NCBI GenBank assembly: GCA_945862065.1
Contig: CAMAWT010000003.1
Location: 1 to 64,000, forward strand
Direction: 5' to 3'
Length of the DNA: 64,000 bases
Source of the DNA: Flavobacterium psychrophilum
GTDB taxonomy: Bacteria; Bacteroidota; Bacteroidia; Flavobacteriales; Flavobacteriaceae
This document shows, one piece after another, positions 36,670-45,592 of this stretch. Within the stretch, counting starts at the first letter, position 1; the number at the start of each line of letters is the position of its first letter. The notes under the pieces were generated by a model that worked only from the letters and a program-made list of their open reading frames with translations, ran no database searches and was not told the DNA's origin. Position numbers and translations under genes: made by a program.

Positions 36670-39585
36670 TTAAAAATTATAGTTTAATCCAAATAAGAAC
36701 ATTCTAGCACGTGGATAAATAGTACTATCTATACCCCCAAAAATTTCAGGATCCATTCCTTTGTATTTAGAAATAATTAATACGTTTTGCATACCTGTGT
36801 ACAATCTTACTGATTGAGATTTAGCTCCAAATGGATTTTTTAGTAAATATCCAACCGTTACGTTATCCCATTTTAACCAAGATGCATTCTTAACATAGTA
36901 ATCAGATTCTGCTCTTTTTTGTGTAAATAATGTGTTATCAAAATCTACAGTTGTGTTGTTAATAGCGTTTATGTTATTATCAGAAATACTTTGAGAAAGG
37001 AAACTTCTACTTGCATTTACATTGTCAAAAACATAATTACCTAAGCTAGATCTCCAAGCCATAGAAAAATCCCAGTTTTTGTAGTTGTAATTGGTCATTA
37101 ATCCCATGGTTACATCTGCATTTGGTTTTTGAACAGCGTGTTTGTCTAATGAAGTAATTTGACCATCTCCATTGTTATCTACATACAATCCTTCAATTGG
37201 TTTTCCGTTTGCATCATATACTTGCTCATATAACCAAAATGTGTAAGGAGATAATCCTTCTTGGTTAATTTGCGTATTTAAATCAAGTCCTACAGAACCA
37301 GTTTGGTACTCCAAACCTTGTAAGTTTGTAATTTTGATTTGATTATATGCTATGTTATAATTGAAAGTCAATTTAGAATTTTCAGTTTGAATTACATCAT
37401 AACTTAAACCTAATTCAGCTCCTTTTGAAGTTAATTCTCCAATATTTGCAGTACCAGCAGTTCTAAAGTTTTGTAAAGCTCCTTCTGGAACGTAAGCAAA
37501 TAAATCAGTTGTCACTTTGTTATACACATCCAATGTTCCTGTTAATTTGTTTCCGAATAATCCAAAATCTAAACCAATATTATAGGTCGTAGTTTCTTCC
37601 CATTTTAAGTCTTCATTATATCCTTCTGGACGACCTAATTGGAAAAATTCATTTCCGAATTGGTACGTAGCTCCCGAGTTTGGTCCGCTTAAATTATATC
37701 TTTTGAAATAATCGTAAGCTCCTTCAATTTGTTGTTGTCCTGTAACACCCCATCCTAAACGAAGTTTTAAATCAGAAACTGTTTTTGAGCTTTTCAAGAA
37801 ATCTTCGTTAGAAATTTTCCAAGCAAAAGCGGCTCCAGGGAAGTTACCCCAACGGTTTATTTCTGAGAATCTTGAAGACCCGTCTCTTCTATAGTTAACA
37901 GTCAATAAATATTTATCGCTTAAATCAAAATTCAATCTTGCATAGTAAGCTTGTAAGTTTACACCAGGAGAGGTATACACATCTGGATTTTGATTAGCAA
38001 TTGGCAATAAAGTATTGGTTGAATTATAATTTTCAGAAGTGAAATTTTGATACGAATACCCAGCTGTTAAATCAACTTTAGCATTTCCGAATTTTTTGTT
38101 ATAGTTTAGATACGTATCTAACAACGTATTTTCAGATTCTGCCCAAGAAGTACTGTAATTTCCAAGTTGTCCTGCATTGAATAATCCTGATCTAGAATTT
38201 GCATCAGCTTGAAACACACCTTCAGAACTATTTTTATCATAACCTGCATTTACTACTACTTTAACATCTTCAAAAAAGTGTAATTTATATTCTGTTTGTA
38301 AATTACCATAAATTCTATTGTTTTTACCAATGTTTGATTTTTGGTATAATAAAGCAACTGGATTTGAAGCACCGTAAACGGTATAATTATTTGGAGAATT
38401 TAAAGTATAGTTTTCATTGTATCCACCAAAAGCAGATGCTGGATCGTACACTGATTGTGTAGGATCAGAAGAAATAGCTGCTCCGATAGCACCTTCATCA
38501 GCATATCTGTTTTTTTCATATGCGTAGTTAGCGTTCAATTGAAATTTCAAGTGATTATCCAAAAAAGAAGGTGTCATAGACAAACCAACGGTTTTTCTAT
38601 CATAATTTGAAGTAGCTAAAACTCCATCAATATTTGTATTACCTACAGATAATCTAGTTGGCAATACTTTCAATAAATTTCCTCTAACAGAGAAATCGTT
38701 TTGAGTAGTAACTCCTGTATTGAAAATTTCATCTTGCCAATCGGTATCACTGGTTCCAAGTAAACCAACTCTTGTAGGTACATAAGTAGTGATTAAATTT
38801 CTGAACCCATCAGCAGAATATACATTTGCTTTTTTAGCAACTGTGTTAAGAGTAACCATTGAGTTGTAAGTAAATTTAGTTCCTTCTTGTTTAGAACCTT
38901 TTTTAGATGTAATCAAAACAACACCATTAGATCCACGAGAACCGTAAATAGCAGTTGCAGAAGCATCTTTCAAGATAGAGAACGATTCAATATCATTAGG
39001 GTTGATAGAAGACAATCCTTTATCAACTGGTAAACCATCAATCACAACCAATGGATCATTTGTTGCAAATAATGAAGCACCACCTCTAATTCTAATTGCA
39101 GCACCATCTCCTGGACGACCTCCTTGAGTAACTACAACCCCTGCAACTCTACCGTTAAGTAAGTTTTCAGTATTTGTAATTGCTCCTCTGTTAAAGTCTT
39201 TAGAAGATAAAACAGCTACAGAACCTGTTGCGTCTTTCTTTCTTACAGATCCATAACCAACTTGAACCAAAACTTCTTGAAGTTGATTATCTGATTCTTG
39301 AAGTTTGATCTCTACTGATTTTTGTGCATTAAAAACTACTTTTTGGTTTGCATAACCAATAAAAGAAAATGAAATTACATCATCTTTTTTCAATTTAGAT
39401 AATTCAAATTTACCGTCTAAATCGGTAACAGCACTTTGTTGTGCTCCTTCTACAATTACATTCACTCCAGGAAGAGGTTGATTTGATTTTGAATCAACTA
39501 CAACTCCGTTTAATGTGCTTTGAGCTAGCAAACTAGCAGGTAGCAAGAGGAATAAAAATAACAACTTTTTGTAAATTGTTTTCAT
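36670..39585 (-). CDS. susC: SusC/RagA family TonB-linked outer-membrane transporter
   Basis: The 971-residue protein has a signal peptide ending ASLLAQ, a carboxypeptidase-D-like domain (about 23-100, LNGVVVDSKSNQPLPGVNVIVEG), a TonB-box/plug region (about 100-230, with EVLVQVGYGSVRKKDATGSV and SILKDASATAIYGSRGSNGV), and a 22-strand barrel ending in RMFLFGLNYNF. It imports oligosaccharides across the outer membrane using energy from TonB-ExbBD. It heads the operon with susD and susE, divergent from the LacI-type regulator. Confidence 0.96.
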   Translation of the reverse strand: MKTIYKKLLFLFLLLPASLLAQSTLNGVVVDSKSNQPLPGVNVIVEGAQQSAVTDLDGKFELSKLKKDDVISFSFIGYANQKVVFNAQKSVEIKLQESDNQLQEVLVQVGYGSVRKKDATGSVAVLSSKDFNRGAITNTENLLNGRVAGVVVTQGGRPGDGAAIRIRGGASLFATNDPLVVIDGLPVDKGLSSINPNDIESFSILKDASATAIYGSRGSNGVVLITSKKGSKQEGTKFTYNSMVTLNTVAKKANVYSADGFRNLITTYVPTRVGLLGTSDTDWQDEIFNTGVTTQNDFSVRGNLLKVLPTRLSVGNTNIDGVLATSNYDRKTVGLSMTPSFLDNHLKFQLNANYAYEKNRYADEGAIGAAISSDPTQSVYDPASAFGGYNENYTLNSPNNYTVYGASNPVALLYQKSNIGKNNRIYGNLQTEYKLHFFEDVKVVVNAGYDKNSSEGVFQADANSRSGLFNAGQLGNYSTSWAESENTLLDTYLNYNKKFGNAKVDLTAGYSYQNFTSENYNSTNTLLPIANQNPDVYTSPGVNLQAYYARLNFDLSDKYLLTVNYRRDGSSRFSEINRWGNFPGAAFAWKISNEDFLKSSKTVSDLKLRLGWGVTGQQQIEGAYDYFKRYNLSGPNSGATYQFGNEFFQLGRPEGYNEDLKWEETTTYNIGLDFGLFGNKLTGTLDVYNKVTTDLFAYVPEGALQNFRTAGTANIGELTSKGAELGLSYDVIQTENSKLTFNYNIAYNQIKITNLQGLEYQTGSVGLDLNTQINQEGLSPYTFWLYEQVYDANGKPIEGLYVDNNGDGQITSLDKHAVQKPNADVTMGLMTNYNYKNWDFSMAWRSSLGNYVFDNVNASRSFLSQSISDNNINAINNTTVDFDNTLFTQKRAESDYYVKNASWLKWDNVTVGYLLKNPFGAKSQSVRLYTGMQNVLIISKYKGMDPEIFGGIDSTIYPRARMFLFGLNYNF

Positions 39586-39675
39586 ACGTTTTGTTTAGGT
39601 TAAAAATAATTTTAAAGCCAAAGCTTTTAGTTTGGAATGTTAAAATTATGTATTTATTTGAGATAAAAAAATTTT

Positions 39676-39717
39676 GTTGTTAAAAAGTGCTTTCGAAAAC
39701 GTTTTCGTGTTAACAAC
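39676..39717. promoter_or_regulatory. LacI-type operator between susC and its regulator
   Basis: CGAAAACGTTTTCG at 39694-39707 is a perfect 14-bp palindrome of the LacI-family kind (central CG). GTTGTTAA (39676-39683) and TTAACAAC (39710-39717) form a second inverted repeat around it, off-centre by four bases. It lies 91 bases before the susC ATG and 103 bases before the regulator ATG, so it could control both directions. The rest of the 224-base spacer shows no other clear element. Confidence 0.75.
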
Positions 39718-39809
39718 TTTATCAATATTCCTTGTATTTATTAGCTTAAATTGCGAATCATAAAATTTTAGAAAAGAATTATTTAATATTTAATAATTAA
39801 ACAATACAA

Positions 39810-40841
39810 ATGAGAAGAAAAATCACATTAAAGCACATTGCTAAAGAACTTGACATCTCCATTTCAACAGTTTCTAAATCATTAAGAAACAGTCAGGAAA
39901 TTAGTGCTGAAACTCGAGAAAAGGTTCAAGCATTTGCTAAATTATATAACTATAAACCAAATAACATTGCACTAAGTTTAAAAAACAAAAAAACAAAAAC
40001 AATTTGTATCATTATTCCTGAAATTATTCATCATTTTTTTACTTCGGTTATCAGTGGTGTCGAAAAAATTGCCAACGAAAAAGGGTATAATGTAATCATT
40101 TGTCTTTCTGACGAATCGTTTGACAAAGAGGTAATCAACATGGAAATGCTTGCTAACGGAAGTATTGACGGATTTATAATGTCATTATCAAAAGAAACCC
40201 AACAACGAAAAGATTTTCATCATATTACAGAAGTAATCAATCAAGGAATGCCTGTGGTAATGTTTGATCGGGTTACCAACGAAGTTTTATGTGATAAAGT
40301 AATTATTGATGATAAATTGGCTGCATTTAATGCGACACAGTTTTTCATTAATAAAGGATTTAAAAAAATTGGTTTGATTACAACGGTTGATTATGTAAGT
40401 GTAGGAAAACTTAGAACAGAAGGATATTGCAATGCACTTAAAAATAGTGAGATTCCTTATAACGAAAATATTGTTGTAAAAATTGAAGACACTTCTGACT
40501 TTGAGTCTGAAATTATTGAATTGATACAAAAAAATGAACTTGAGGCTATTTTTGCAGTTAACGAAATATTTGCCGTTACCGCCATCAAAGCGGCTTTTAA
40601 ATTGGGCAAAAAAGTTCCAGAAGATATATCAATTATAGGTTTTACAGACGGAATTATTTCTAAATATTCTTCCCCATCCATAACAACAGTTGGGCAAAAT
40701 GGGATTCATATGGGAGAAAAAGCAGCCAAGATGCTTATTGAAAAATTAGAAACAGAAGAAGACGAAAATTATGAAGAGCAATATCGAACTGAAATTATTA
40801 TTACAGAATTAGTCGAAAGAGAATCAACCTTTACAAATTAA
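39810..40841 (+). CDS. LacI family transcriptional regulator of the starch/maltose locus
   Basis: The 343-residue protein has an N-terminal helix-turn-helix (about 5-25, ITLKHIAKELDISISTVSKSLR), a hinge helix (NNIALSLKN) and a periplasmic-binding-protein-like sensor domain (about 62-335: TICIIIPEIIHHFF, GFIMSLS, VMFDRVTNEVLCDKVIIDD, DISIIGFTDG). It most likely binds the palindrome at 39694 and releases or activates in response to a maltooligosaccharide or a sugar phosphate; the ligand is not evident. It is divergent from susC and upstream of the maltose operon. Confidence 0.93.
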   Translation: MRRKITLKHIAKELDISISTVSKSLRNSQEISAETREKVQAFAKLYNYKPNNIALSLKNKKTKTICIIIPEIIHHFFTSVISGVEKIANEKGYNVIICLSDESFDKEVINMEMLANGSIDGFIMSLSKETQQRKDFHHITEVINQGMPVVMFDRVTNEVLCDKVIIDDKLAAFNATQFFINKGFKKIGLITTVDYVSVGKLRTEGYCNALKNSEIPYNENIVVKIEDTSDFESEIIELIQKNELEAIFAVNEIFAVTAIKAAFKLGKKVPEDISIIGFTDGIISKYSSPSITTVGQNGIHMGEKAAKMLIEKLETEEDENYEEQYRTEIIITELVERESTFTN

Positions 40842-40854
40842 ATTTATAAACAAA

Positions 40855-40868
40855 AAACGTTTGCGTTT
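40855..40868. promoter_or_regulatory. Possible second LacI-type operator before the maltose operon
   Basis: AAACG-TTTG-CGTTT is an inverted repeat with a 4-base spacer, in AT-rich DNA, 136 bases before the transporter ATG. It shares the AACG/CGTT half-site feel of the palindrome at 39694 but lacks its direct CG centre, so assignment is tentative. Confidence 0.4.
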
Positions 40869-40967
40869 GTTTGAAAAAGGCATTTTTAACATCAATATTT
40901 CAGTGATTATAAAACTTTTATATATTTACAATCAAATATAATTAAACTAGTTTCGATAAGATTAAAA

Positions 40968-40991
40968 AAAGAATAACCAACCTTATTCTTT
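40968..40991 (+). promoter_or_regulatory. Leader hairpin before the sugar transporter gene
   Basis: AAAGAATAA (40968-40976) and TTATTCTTT (40983-40991) pair perfectly around CCAACC, 13 bases before the ATG at 41005. There is no T run, so it is not a standard terminator. TATATTTA at 40921-40928 resembles a -7 box with one mismatch, which would put the hairpin in the mRNA leader. Confidence 0.45.
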
Positions 40992-41004
40992 AAATAATAA
41001 AAAT

Positions 41005-42411
41005 ATGGAAAAACGCACTTTAAACTTTTGGCAAATTTGGAACATGAGTTTCGGATTTTTGGGGATTCAATTCGGATTTGCCCTTCAGGGAGGATTCATG
41101 TCTAGGATATTTCAAACACTTGGAGCAGAAGTAGATAGTATTCCAGGATTATGGATTGCAGCACCTTTAACCGGACTTGTAGTGCAACCAATTATTGGCT
41201 ATCTGTCAGATAACACGTGGAGTCCAAAATTTGGAAGAAGAAAACCTTTTTTCCTTATTGGTGCGGTATTAGCATCCATAACGCTCTTTTTCATGCCTCA
41301 TTCGCCAGTTCTTTGGATAGCGGCAGGTTTATTGTGGGTTTTAGATTCGTCCATTAACATAAGTATGGAGCCATTTCGTGCGCTCGTAGCAGACAAATTA
41401 CCCGAATCGCAACGTTCCAATGGATTTGTAATTCAAACTTTAATTATCGGTATCGGCACGTGGATTGCTAGTAACTTGCCTTGGTTGGTAAACAAAATGG
41501 GGGTGAGTAATGAAGCTGCTGCTGGGGTTATTCCACAATCTGTTGTTGTTGCATTTTCTATTGGTGCTTTTGTTTTTTTAACGAGTATTATTTACACCTT
41601 ATTAACCACTAAAGAAGACCCACCGGTTGATTTAGAAAAATTTCTATCAGAAAAAAAAGAATCTCGATTTATTACAGATTTAATTCAAAGCTTGAAAGAA
41701 ATGCCATCAACTATGAAAAAATTAGGACTTATCCAATTTTTTAGTTGGTTTGCCTTTTTTACAATGTGGAGTCTTTCAACACCTGCATTAACAGAGCATG
41801 TTTTCAATTCTCCAAAACCAGATGTTAAAGAATATGCTATGTTAGATAAAGAAGGTAAAGAGCTTAAAAATGAAAATAAAGTAGTAATTTATTTGAATTC
41901 AACTAAAGAATTAGAATACAAAGCAAAAGACAAAATTTATAACAATGCTGCTGATTTAGTTGGTTCTTCTACTGGAGTGTATGGACTATCTTCAATGGCT
42001 TTTGCATTATTATTGTCTTTTTATACCACCAAAAATAAAATCAATAGAAAATACATTCATTTAGGTTCATTGCTCTTGGGTGGATTGGGATTTCTTTTTA
42101 TGTTTTATGCAACCCCTTCAACTTTGATGTATTCCTTTATTTTAATTGGATTTGCTTGGGGAAGTATTCTGTCTATGCCTTACGCGATGCTTTCTAGCTC
42201 CGTTAACCCAAATAAAATGGGCATGATGATGGGATTGTTTAATATGTTTATAGTAATTCCACAAATTATTGCCGCTCTTGGCGGAGTCAATTATTTGTAT
42301 AAATTAATAGGCGATGCACACATCAACGCGATGATTTTAGCAGGAATATCTTTAATTCTAGCAGGATTATGTAATTTATTAATAACAGATAAAAACGCCA
42401 TTTCAGGTTAA
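41005..42411 (+). CDS. MFS sugar transporter (SLC45/maltose-type)
   Basis: The 468-residue protein has 12 membrane helices. N-terminal FWQIWNMSFGFLGIQFGFALQ is typical of the SLC45/GPH-like sugar carriers of maltose clusters, followed by the RXGRR-type loop SPKFGRRKPF. A long polar segment near residues 270-320 (KPDVKEYAMLDKEGKEL) lies between helices. It likely brings maltose or small maltodextrins over the inner membrane. It is followed at 6 bases by pgmB, with which it is clearly co-transcribed. Confidence 0.9.
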   Translation: MEKRTLNFWQIWNMSFGFLGIQFGFALQGGFMSRIFQTLGAEVDSIPGLWIAAPLTGLVVQPIIGYLSDNTWSPKFGRRKPFFLIGAVLASITLFFMPHSPVLWIAAGLLWVLDSSINISMEPFRALVADKLPESQRSNGFVIQTLIIGIGTWIASNLPWLVNKMGVSNEAAAGVIPQSVVVAFSIGAFVFLTSIIYTLLTTKEDPPVDLEKFLSEKKESRFITDLIQSLKEMPSTMKKLGLIQFFSWFAFFTMWSLSTPALTEHVFNSPKPDVKEYAMLDKEGKELKNENKVVIYLNSTKELEYKAKDKIYNNAADLVGSSTGVYGLSSMAFALLLSFYTTKNKINRKYIHLGSLLLGGLGFLFMFYATPSTLMYSFILIGFAWGSILSMPYAMLSSSVNPNKMGMMMGLFNMFIVIPQIIAALGGVNYLYKLIGDAHINAMILAGISLILAGLCNLLITDKNAISG

Positions 42412-42417
42412 AATAAA

Positions 42418-43074
42418 ATGACAAAAAAAGCATTCATATTCGATCTTGACGGAGTAATTGTGGACACGGCTAGATACCATTTTTTAGCATGGGAAAAAAT
42501 TGCAAAAAACTTAGGTATTGAATTTACTAGTGAACACAACGAATTGTTAAAAGGAGTTAGCCGCGTTCGATCACTCGATATCATTTTAGGACTAGGAAAA
42601 GTCGAAGCTTCTCAGGAGCAAAAAGACCAATGGCTGATTCAAAAAAACGAGGATTACTTAACTTATTTAGTCGATATTGACCAAAGCGAAATTTTACCTG
42701 GAGTTTTGTCTGTTTTAGAATTTCTGAAATCAAAACAACAACCTATTGCACTTGGTTCTGCTAGTAAAAACGCACGGCCTATTTTAGAAAAAACCGGAAT
42801 TATATCTTATTTTGATGTGATTATTGACGGAAATGATGTAACCAACGCCAAACCAGACCCTGAAGTTTTTCTTCAAGCGGCTCAAAAATTAGGCATTTCT
42901 AATGAAAACTCTATTGTTTTTGAGGATTCAGTTGCTGGAATTCAAGCAGCAAATATAGCGACCATGACAAGTATTGGAATTGGTGACGAAGCTATTTTAA
43001 ACGAAGCTAAACACAATTTTAAAGACTTCACTTTCATAAATGAAGCTTTTTTAAATTCACTTATAAATAATTAA
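42418..43074 (+). CDS. pgmB: Beta-phosphoglucomutase
   Basis: The 218-residue protein is a HAD-superfamily enzyme with nucleophile Asp9 and Asp11 (FDLDGVIVDTA). It has the C1-cap motif LKGVSRVRSLDIIL, the LGSASKNARPIL phosphate loop and FEDSVAGIQAA. It converts beta-glucose 1-phosphate, released by the GH65 phosphorylase encoded next, into glucose 6-phosphate. A 59-base gap with short direct repeats precedes the GH65 gene. Confidence 0.95.
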   Translation: MTKKAFIFDLDGVIVDTARYHFLAWEKIAKNLGIEFTSEHNELLKGVSRVRSLDIILGLGKVEASQEQKDQWLIQKNEDYLTYLVDIDQSEILPGVLSVLEFLKSKQQPIALGSASKNARPILEKTGIISYFDVIIDGNDVTNAKPDPEVFLQAAQKLGISNENSIVFEDSVAGIQAANIATMTSIGIGDEAILNEAKHNFKDFTFINEAFLNSLINN

Positions 43075-43100
43075 AAATTGAAATCGGGATACAATAACCC

Positions 43101-43126
43101 ATTTTCAAATTTTCAAATTTTCAAAT
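43101..43126 (+). repeat. Short direct repeat ATTTTCAA x3
   Basis: Three consecutive copies of the octamer ATTTTCAA lie directly before the GH65 start. They could form an A/T-rich standby site or be simple slippage. Confidence 0.6.
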
Positions 43127-43133
43127 TAATAAA

Positions 43134-45437
43134 ATGAACCAAGATTACATTAAGCCAGACAACTGGTCGATTATTGAAGAAGGATTTGATGTGGAACGAG
43201 TAAAATCGTCCGAAAGTCTTTTCAGCATTGGAAACGGCGCCATGGGGCAACGTGCCAATTTTGAAGAAGCATATACAGGAGAAACGTTTCAAGGAAGTTA
43301 TATTGCCGGAATTTATTATCCAGACAAAACAAAAGTGGGCTGGTGGAAAAATGGCTATCCAGAATATTTTGCAAAAGTATTGAATGCACCCAATTGGATT
43401 GGAATCGAAATTGAAATAAATGGGGAAAATTTAGACTTACACAAATGTGCTTCGGTTCGTAATTTTCGCCGAGAATTGAATATGAAAGAAGGATGGTACC
43501 ATCGTTCTTTTGAAGCTACGTTACAAAACGGAACCGAAATTGCCGTTAACGTAAAACGTTTTTTATCTTTAGATTTAGACGAAATGGGAATCATCAATTA
43601 TGAAATTTCTCCGTTAAACAAAGATGCCAAAATTATTTATAAACCCTGTATCGATGCAGGAGTTACCAATGAAGACGCCAACTGGGAGGAGAAATTTTGG
43701 GAACCAATAGAAGTAAAAAATGGAAACCAAGATGCTTATGTAACGGCACAAACGTTTAAAACCCATTTCAAAGTGACCACATTTATGCACAACAGCATTT
43801 GGTCAAACGGAAAAAATGAAAACGCATGTCCTGTTTCAACCGATGCTTCCAATGATAAAATCCAACACCGTTATGAAACCGTAATTGGTAAAGGTCAGAC
43901 CTCAGCGATTCAAAAAATGGGTGGTTATACCGTTTCAATGAACCATGCCAATACACAAACGGCAGCTGAAAACGTCATTAAATCGGCTTTAGCCAAAGGA
44001 TATGAAACATTATTAGAAGAACAAAAAGAAGCTTGGTCTAAAATTTGGGAAATGTCTGATATAACTATTGAAGGCGATGTGAAAGCACAACAAGGAATTC
44101 GTTTCAATATTTTTCAATTAAACCAAACTTATTTAGGTAAAGATTCTCGTTTAAATATTGGTCCAAAAGGATTTACTGGAGAAAAATACGGAGGATCAAC
44201 GTATTGGGACACCGAAGCCTACTGTATTCCTTTTTACATGGCAACAAAAGACCAAGAAGTTGCGCGTAATTTATTGACCTATCGCTACAATCAATTGGAT
44301 AAAGCCATTGAAAATGCAGCTAAATTAGGTTTCAACAACGGTGCCGCTTTATATCCAATGGTAACCATGAATGGTGAAGAATGTCACAATGAATGGGAGA
44401 TAACTTTCGAGGAAATTCATAGAAATGGAGCCATCGCTTTTGCCATTTTTAACTATTACCGTTTTACTGGAGATTACAGTTATATTCCAGAAAAAGGTTT
44501 GGAAGTATTGATTGGAATTGCTCGTTTTTGGCACCAAAGAGCTACTTTCTCTACAAACAAAAATCAGTACGTTATTTTGGGAGTTACAGGTCCAAATGAA
44601 TACGAAAACAATGTGAATAATAATTTTTACACCAATTATATAGCTAAATGGTGTATTGATTATGCCGCAGAACAAATTCAGAAAGTATCGTTAGAGTACC
44701 CATCCGATCACAAACGAATAGTCGAAAAAGTACAGTTATCGAATGCCGAATTACAAGAATGGAAAAAAGTAGCAGACAATATGTATTTTCCTCAATCGGA
44801 AGAATTGGGAGTGTATTTACAACAAGACGGTTTCTTGGACAAAGAGTTGGTTCGCGTGGCCGATTTAGATAAAAGTCAACGTCCAATCAACCAAAAATGG
44901 TCTTGGGATAGAATATTACGTTCGCCTTACATCAAACAAGCCGATGTTTTGCAATGTTTTTACTTCTTTGAAGAACATTTTTCAAAAGAACAATTGAAAA
45001 ATAATTTTGAGTTTTACGAGTCATTTACGGTTCATGAAAGTTCGCTTTCACCATGTGTTCACTCTATTCAAGCAGCCGTTTTGGATAAAATGGAAATGGC
45101 GTACACTTTTTATTTAAGAACCTCTCGTTTGGACTTAGATGATTACAACAAAGAAGTGGAAGAAGGATGTCACATCACCTCGATGGCTGGTACTTGGATG
45201 AGTATTGTGGAAGGTTTTGGTGGTATGCGTGTAAAAGACAATACCCTTCATTTTGCCCCAAAAATCCCAAAAGAATGGCAAGGATATTCCTTTAAAATCA
45301 ATTTCAGAAACCAAATAATAAAAGTATCTGTAAATCAAAAAGCAACCCAAATTGCTATGGAGGGTAACAATTCGATTACTGTTTTGGTGCATGGAAAAGA
45401 AGTGGTTGTTGAGGCTAATGATTTGGTTACGGTTTAG
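43134..45437 (+). CDS. GH65 family maltose phosphorylase
   Basis: The 767-residue protein has the three-part GH65 layout: an N-terminal beta-sandwich (about 1-270, SIGNGAMGQRANFEE), a linker with the (alpha/alpha)6 barrel (about 315-690, STYWDTEAYCIPF), and a short C-terminal beta domain. The acid catalyst is Glu489 in GVTGPNEYENN, corresponding to the catalytic Glu of Lactobacillus maltose phosphorylase. It splits maltose with phosphate into beta-glucose 1-phosphate and glucose. Related kojibiose or trehalose phosphorylases cannot be excluded, but pgmB and starch enzymes around it favour maltose. Confidence 0.92.
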   Translation: MNQDYIKPDNWSIIEEGFDVERVKSSESLFSIGNGAMGQRANFEEAYTGETFQGSYIAGIYYPDKTKVGWWKNGYPEYFAKVLNAPNWIGIEIEINGENLDLHKCASVRNFRRELNMKEGWYHRSFEATLQNGTEIAVNVKRFLSLDLDEMGIINYEISPLNKDAKIIYKPCIDAGVTNEDANWEEKFWEPIEVKNGNQDAYVTAQTFKTHFKVTTFMHNSIWSNGKNENACPVSTDASNDKIQHRYETVIGKGQTSAIQKMGGYTVSMNHANTQTAAENVIKSALAKGYETLLEEQKEAWSKIWEMSDITIEGDVKAQQGIRFNIFQLNQTYLGKDSRLNIGPKGFTGEKYGGSTYWDTEAYCIPFYMATKDQEVARNLLTYRYNQLDKAIENAAKLGFNNGAALYPMVTMNGEECHNEWEITFEEIHRNGAIAFAIFNYYRFTGDYSYIPEKGLEVLIGIARFWHQRATFSTNKNQYVILGVTGPNEYENNVNNNFYTNYIAKWCIDYAAEQIQKVSLEYPSDHKRIVEKVQLSNAELQEWKKVADNMYFPQSEELGVYLQQDGFLDKELVRVADLDKSQRPINQKWSWDRILRSPYIKQADVLQCFYFFEEHFSKEQLKNNFEFYESFTVHESSLSPCVHSIQAAVLDKMEMAYTFYLRTSRLDLDDYNKEVEEGCHITSMAGTWMSIVEGFGGMRVKDNTLHFAPKIPKEWQGYSFKINFRNQIIKVSVNQKATQIAMEGNNSITVLVHGKEVVVEANDLVTV

Positions 45438-45592
45438 TTTTTTGAACCATTAAGAAATTAAGATTCATTAAGGTTTTACAAACACCAATAGGACTTTCCA
45501 TTTTTTTTTGAAGGGAAAGACCATTATTAGAAATCGTGGGCAGAACGACTGCATATTCGATTTGAATTTTTGTTAAAAAATAAATAATTATC

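Noticed and set aside
43101..43126. CRISPR-like short repeats
   Set aside because: The octamers are contiguous with no spacers and no cas genes are near; simple sequence repeat is the better reading.
45438..45592. Possible small gene in the spacer before the SusA-like GH13 (minus-strand frame 45427-45630)
   Set aside because: The frame is antisense to the GH13 signal sequence, has no promoter box and resembles no protein; the spacer otherwise shows nothing definite.
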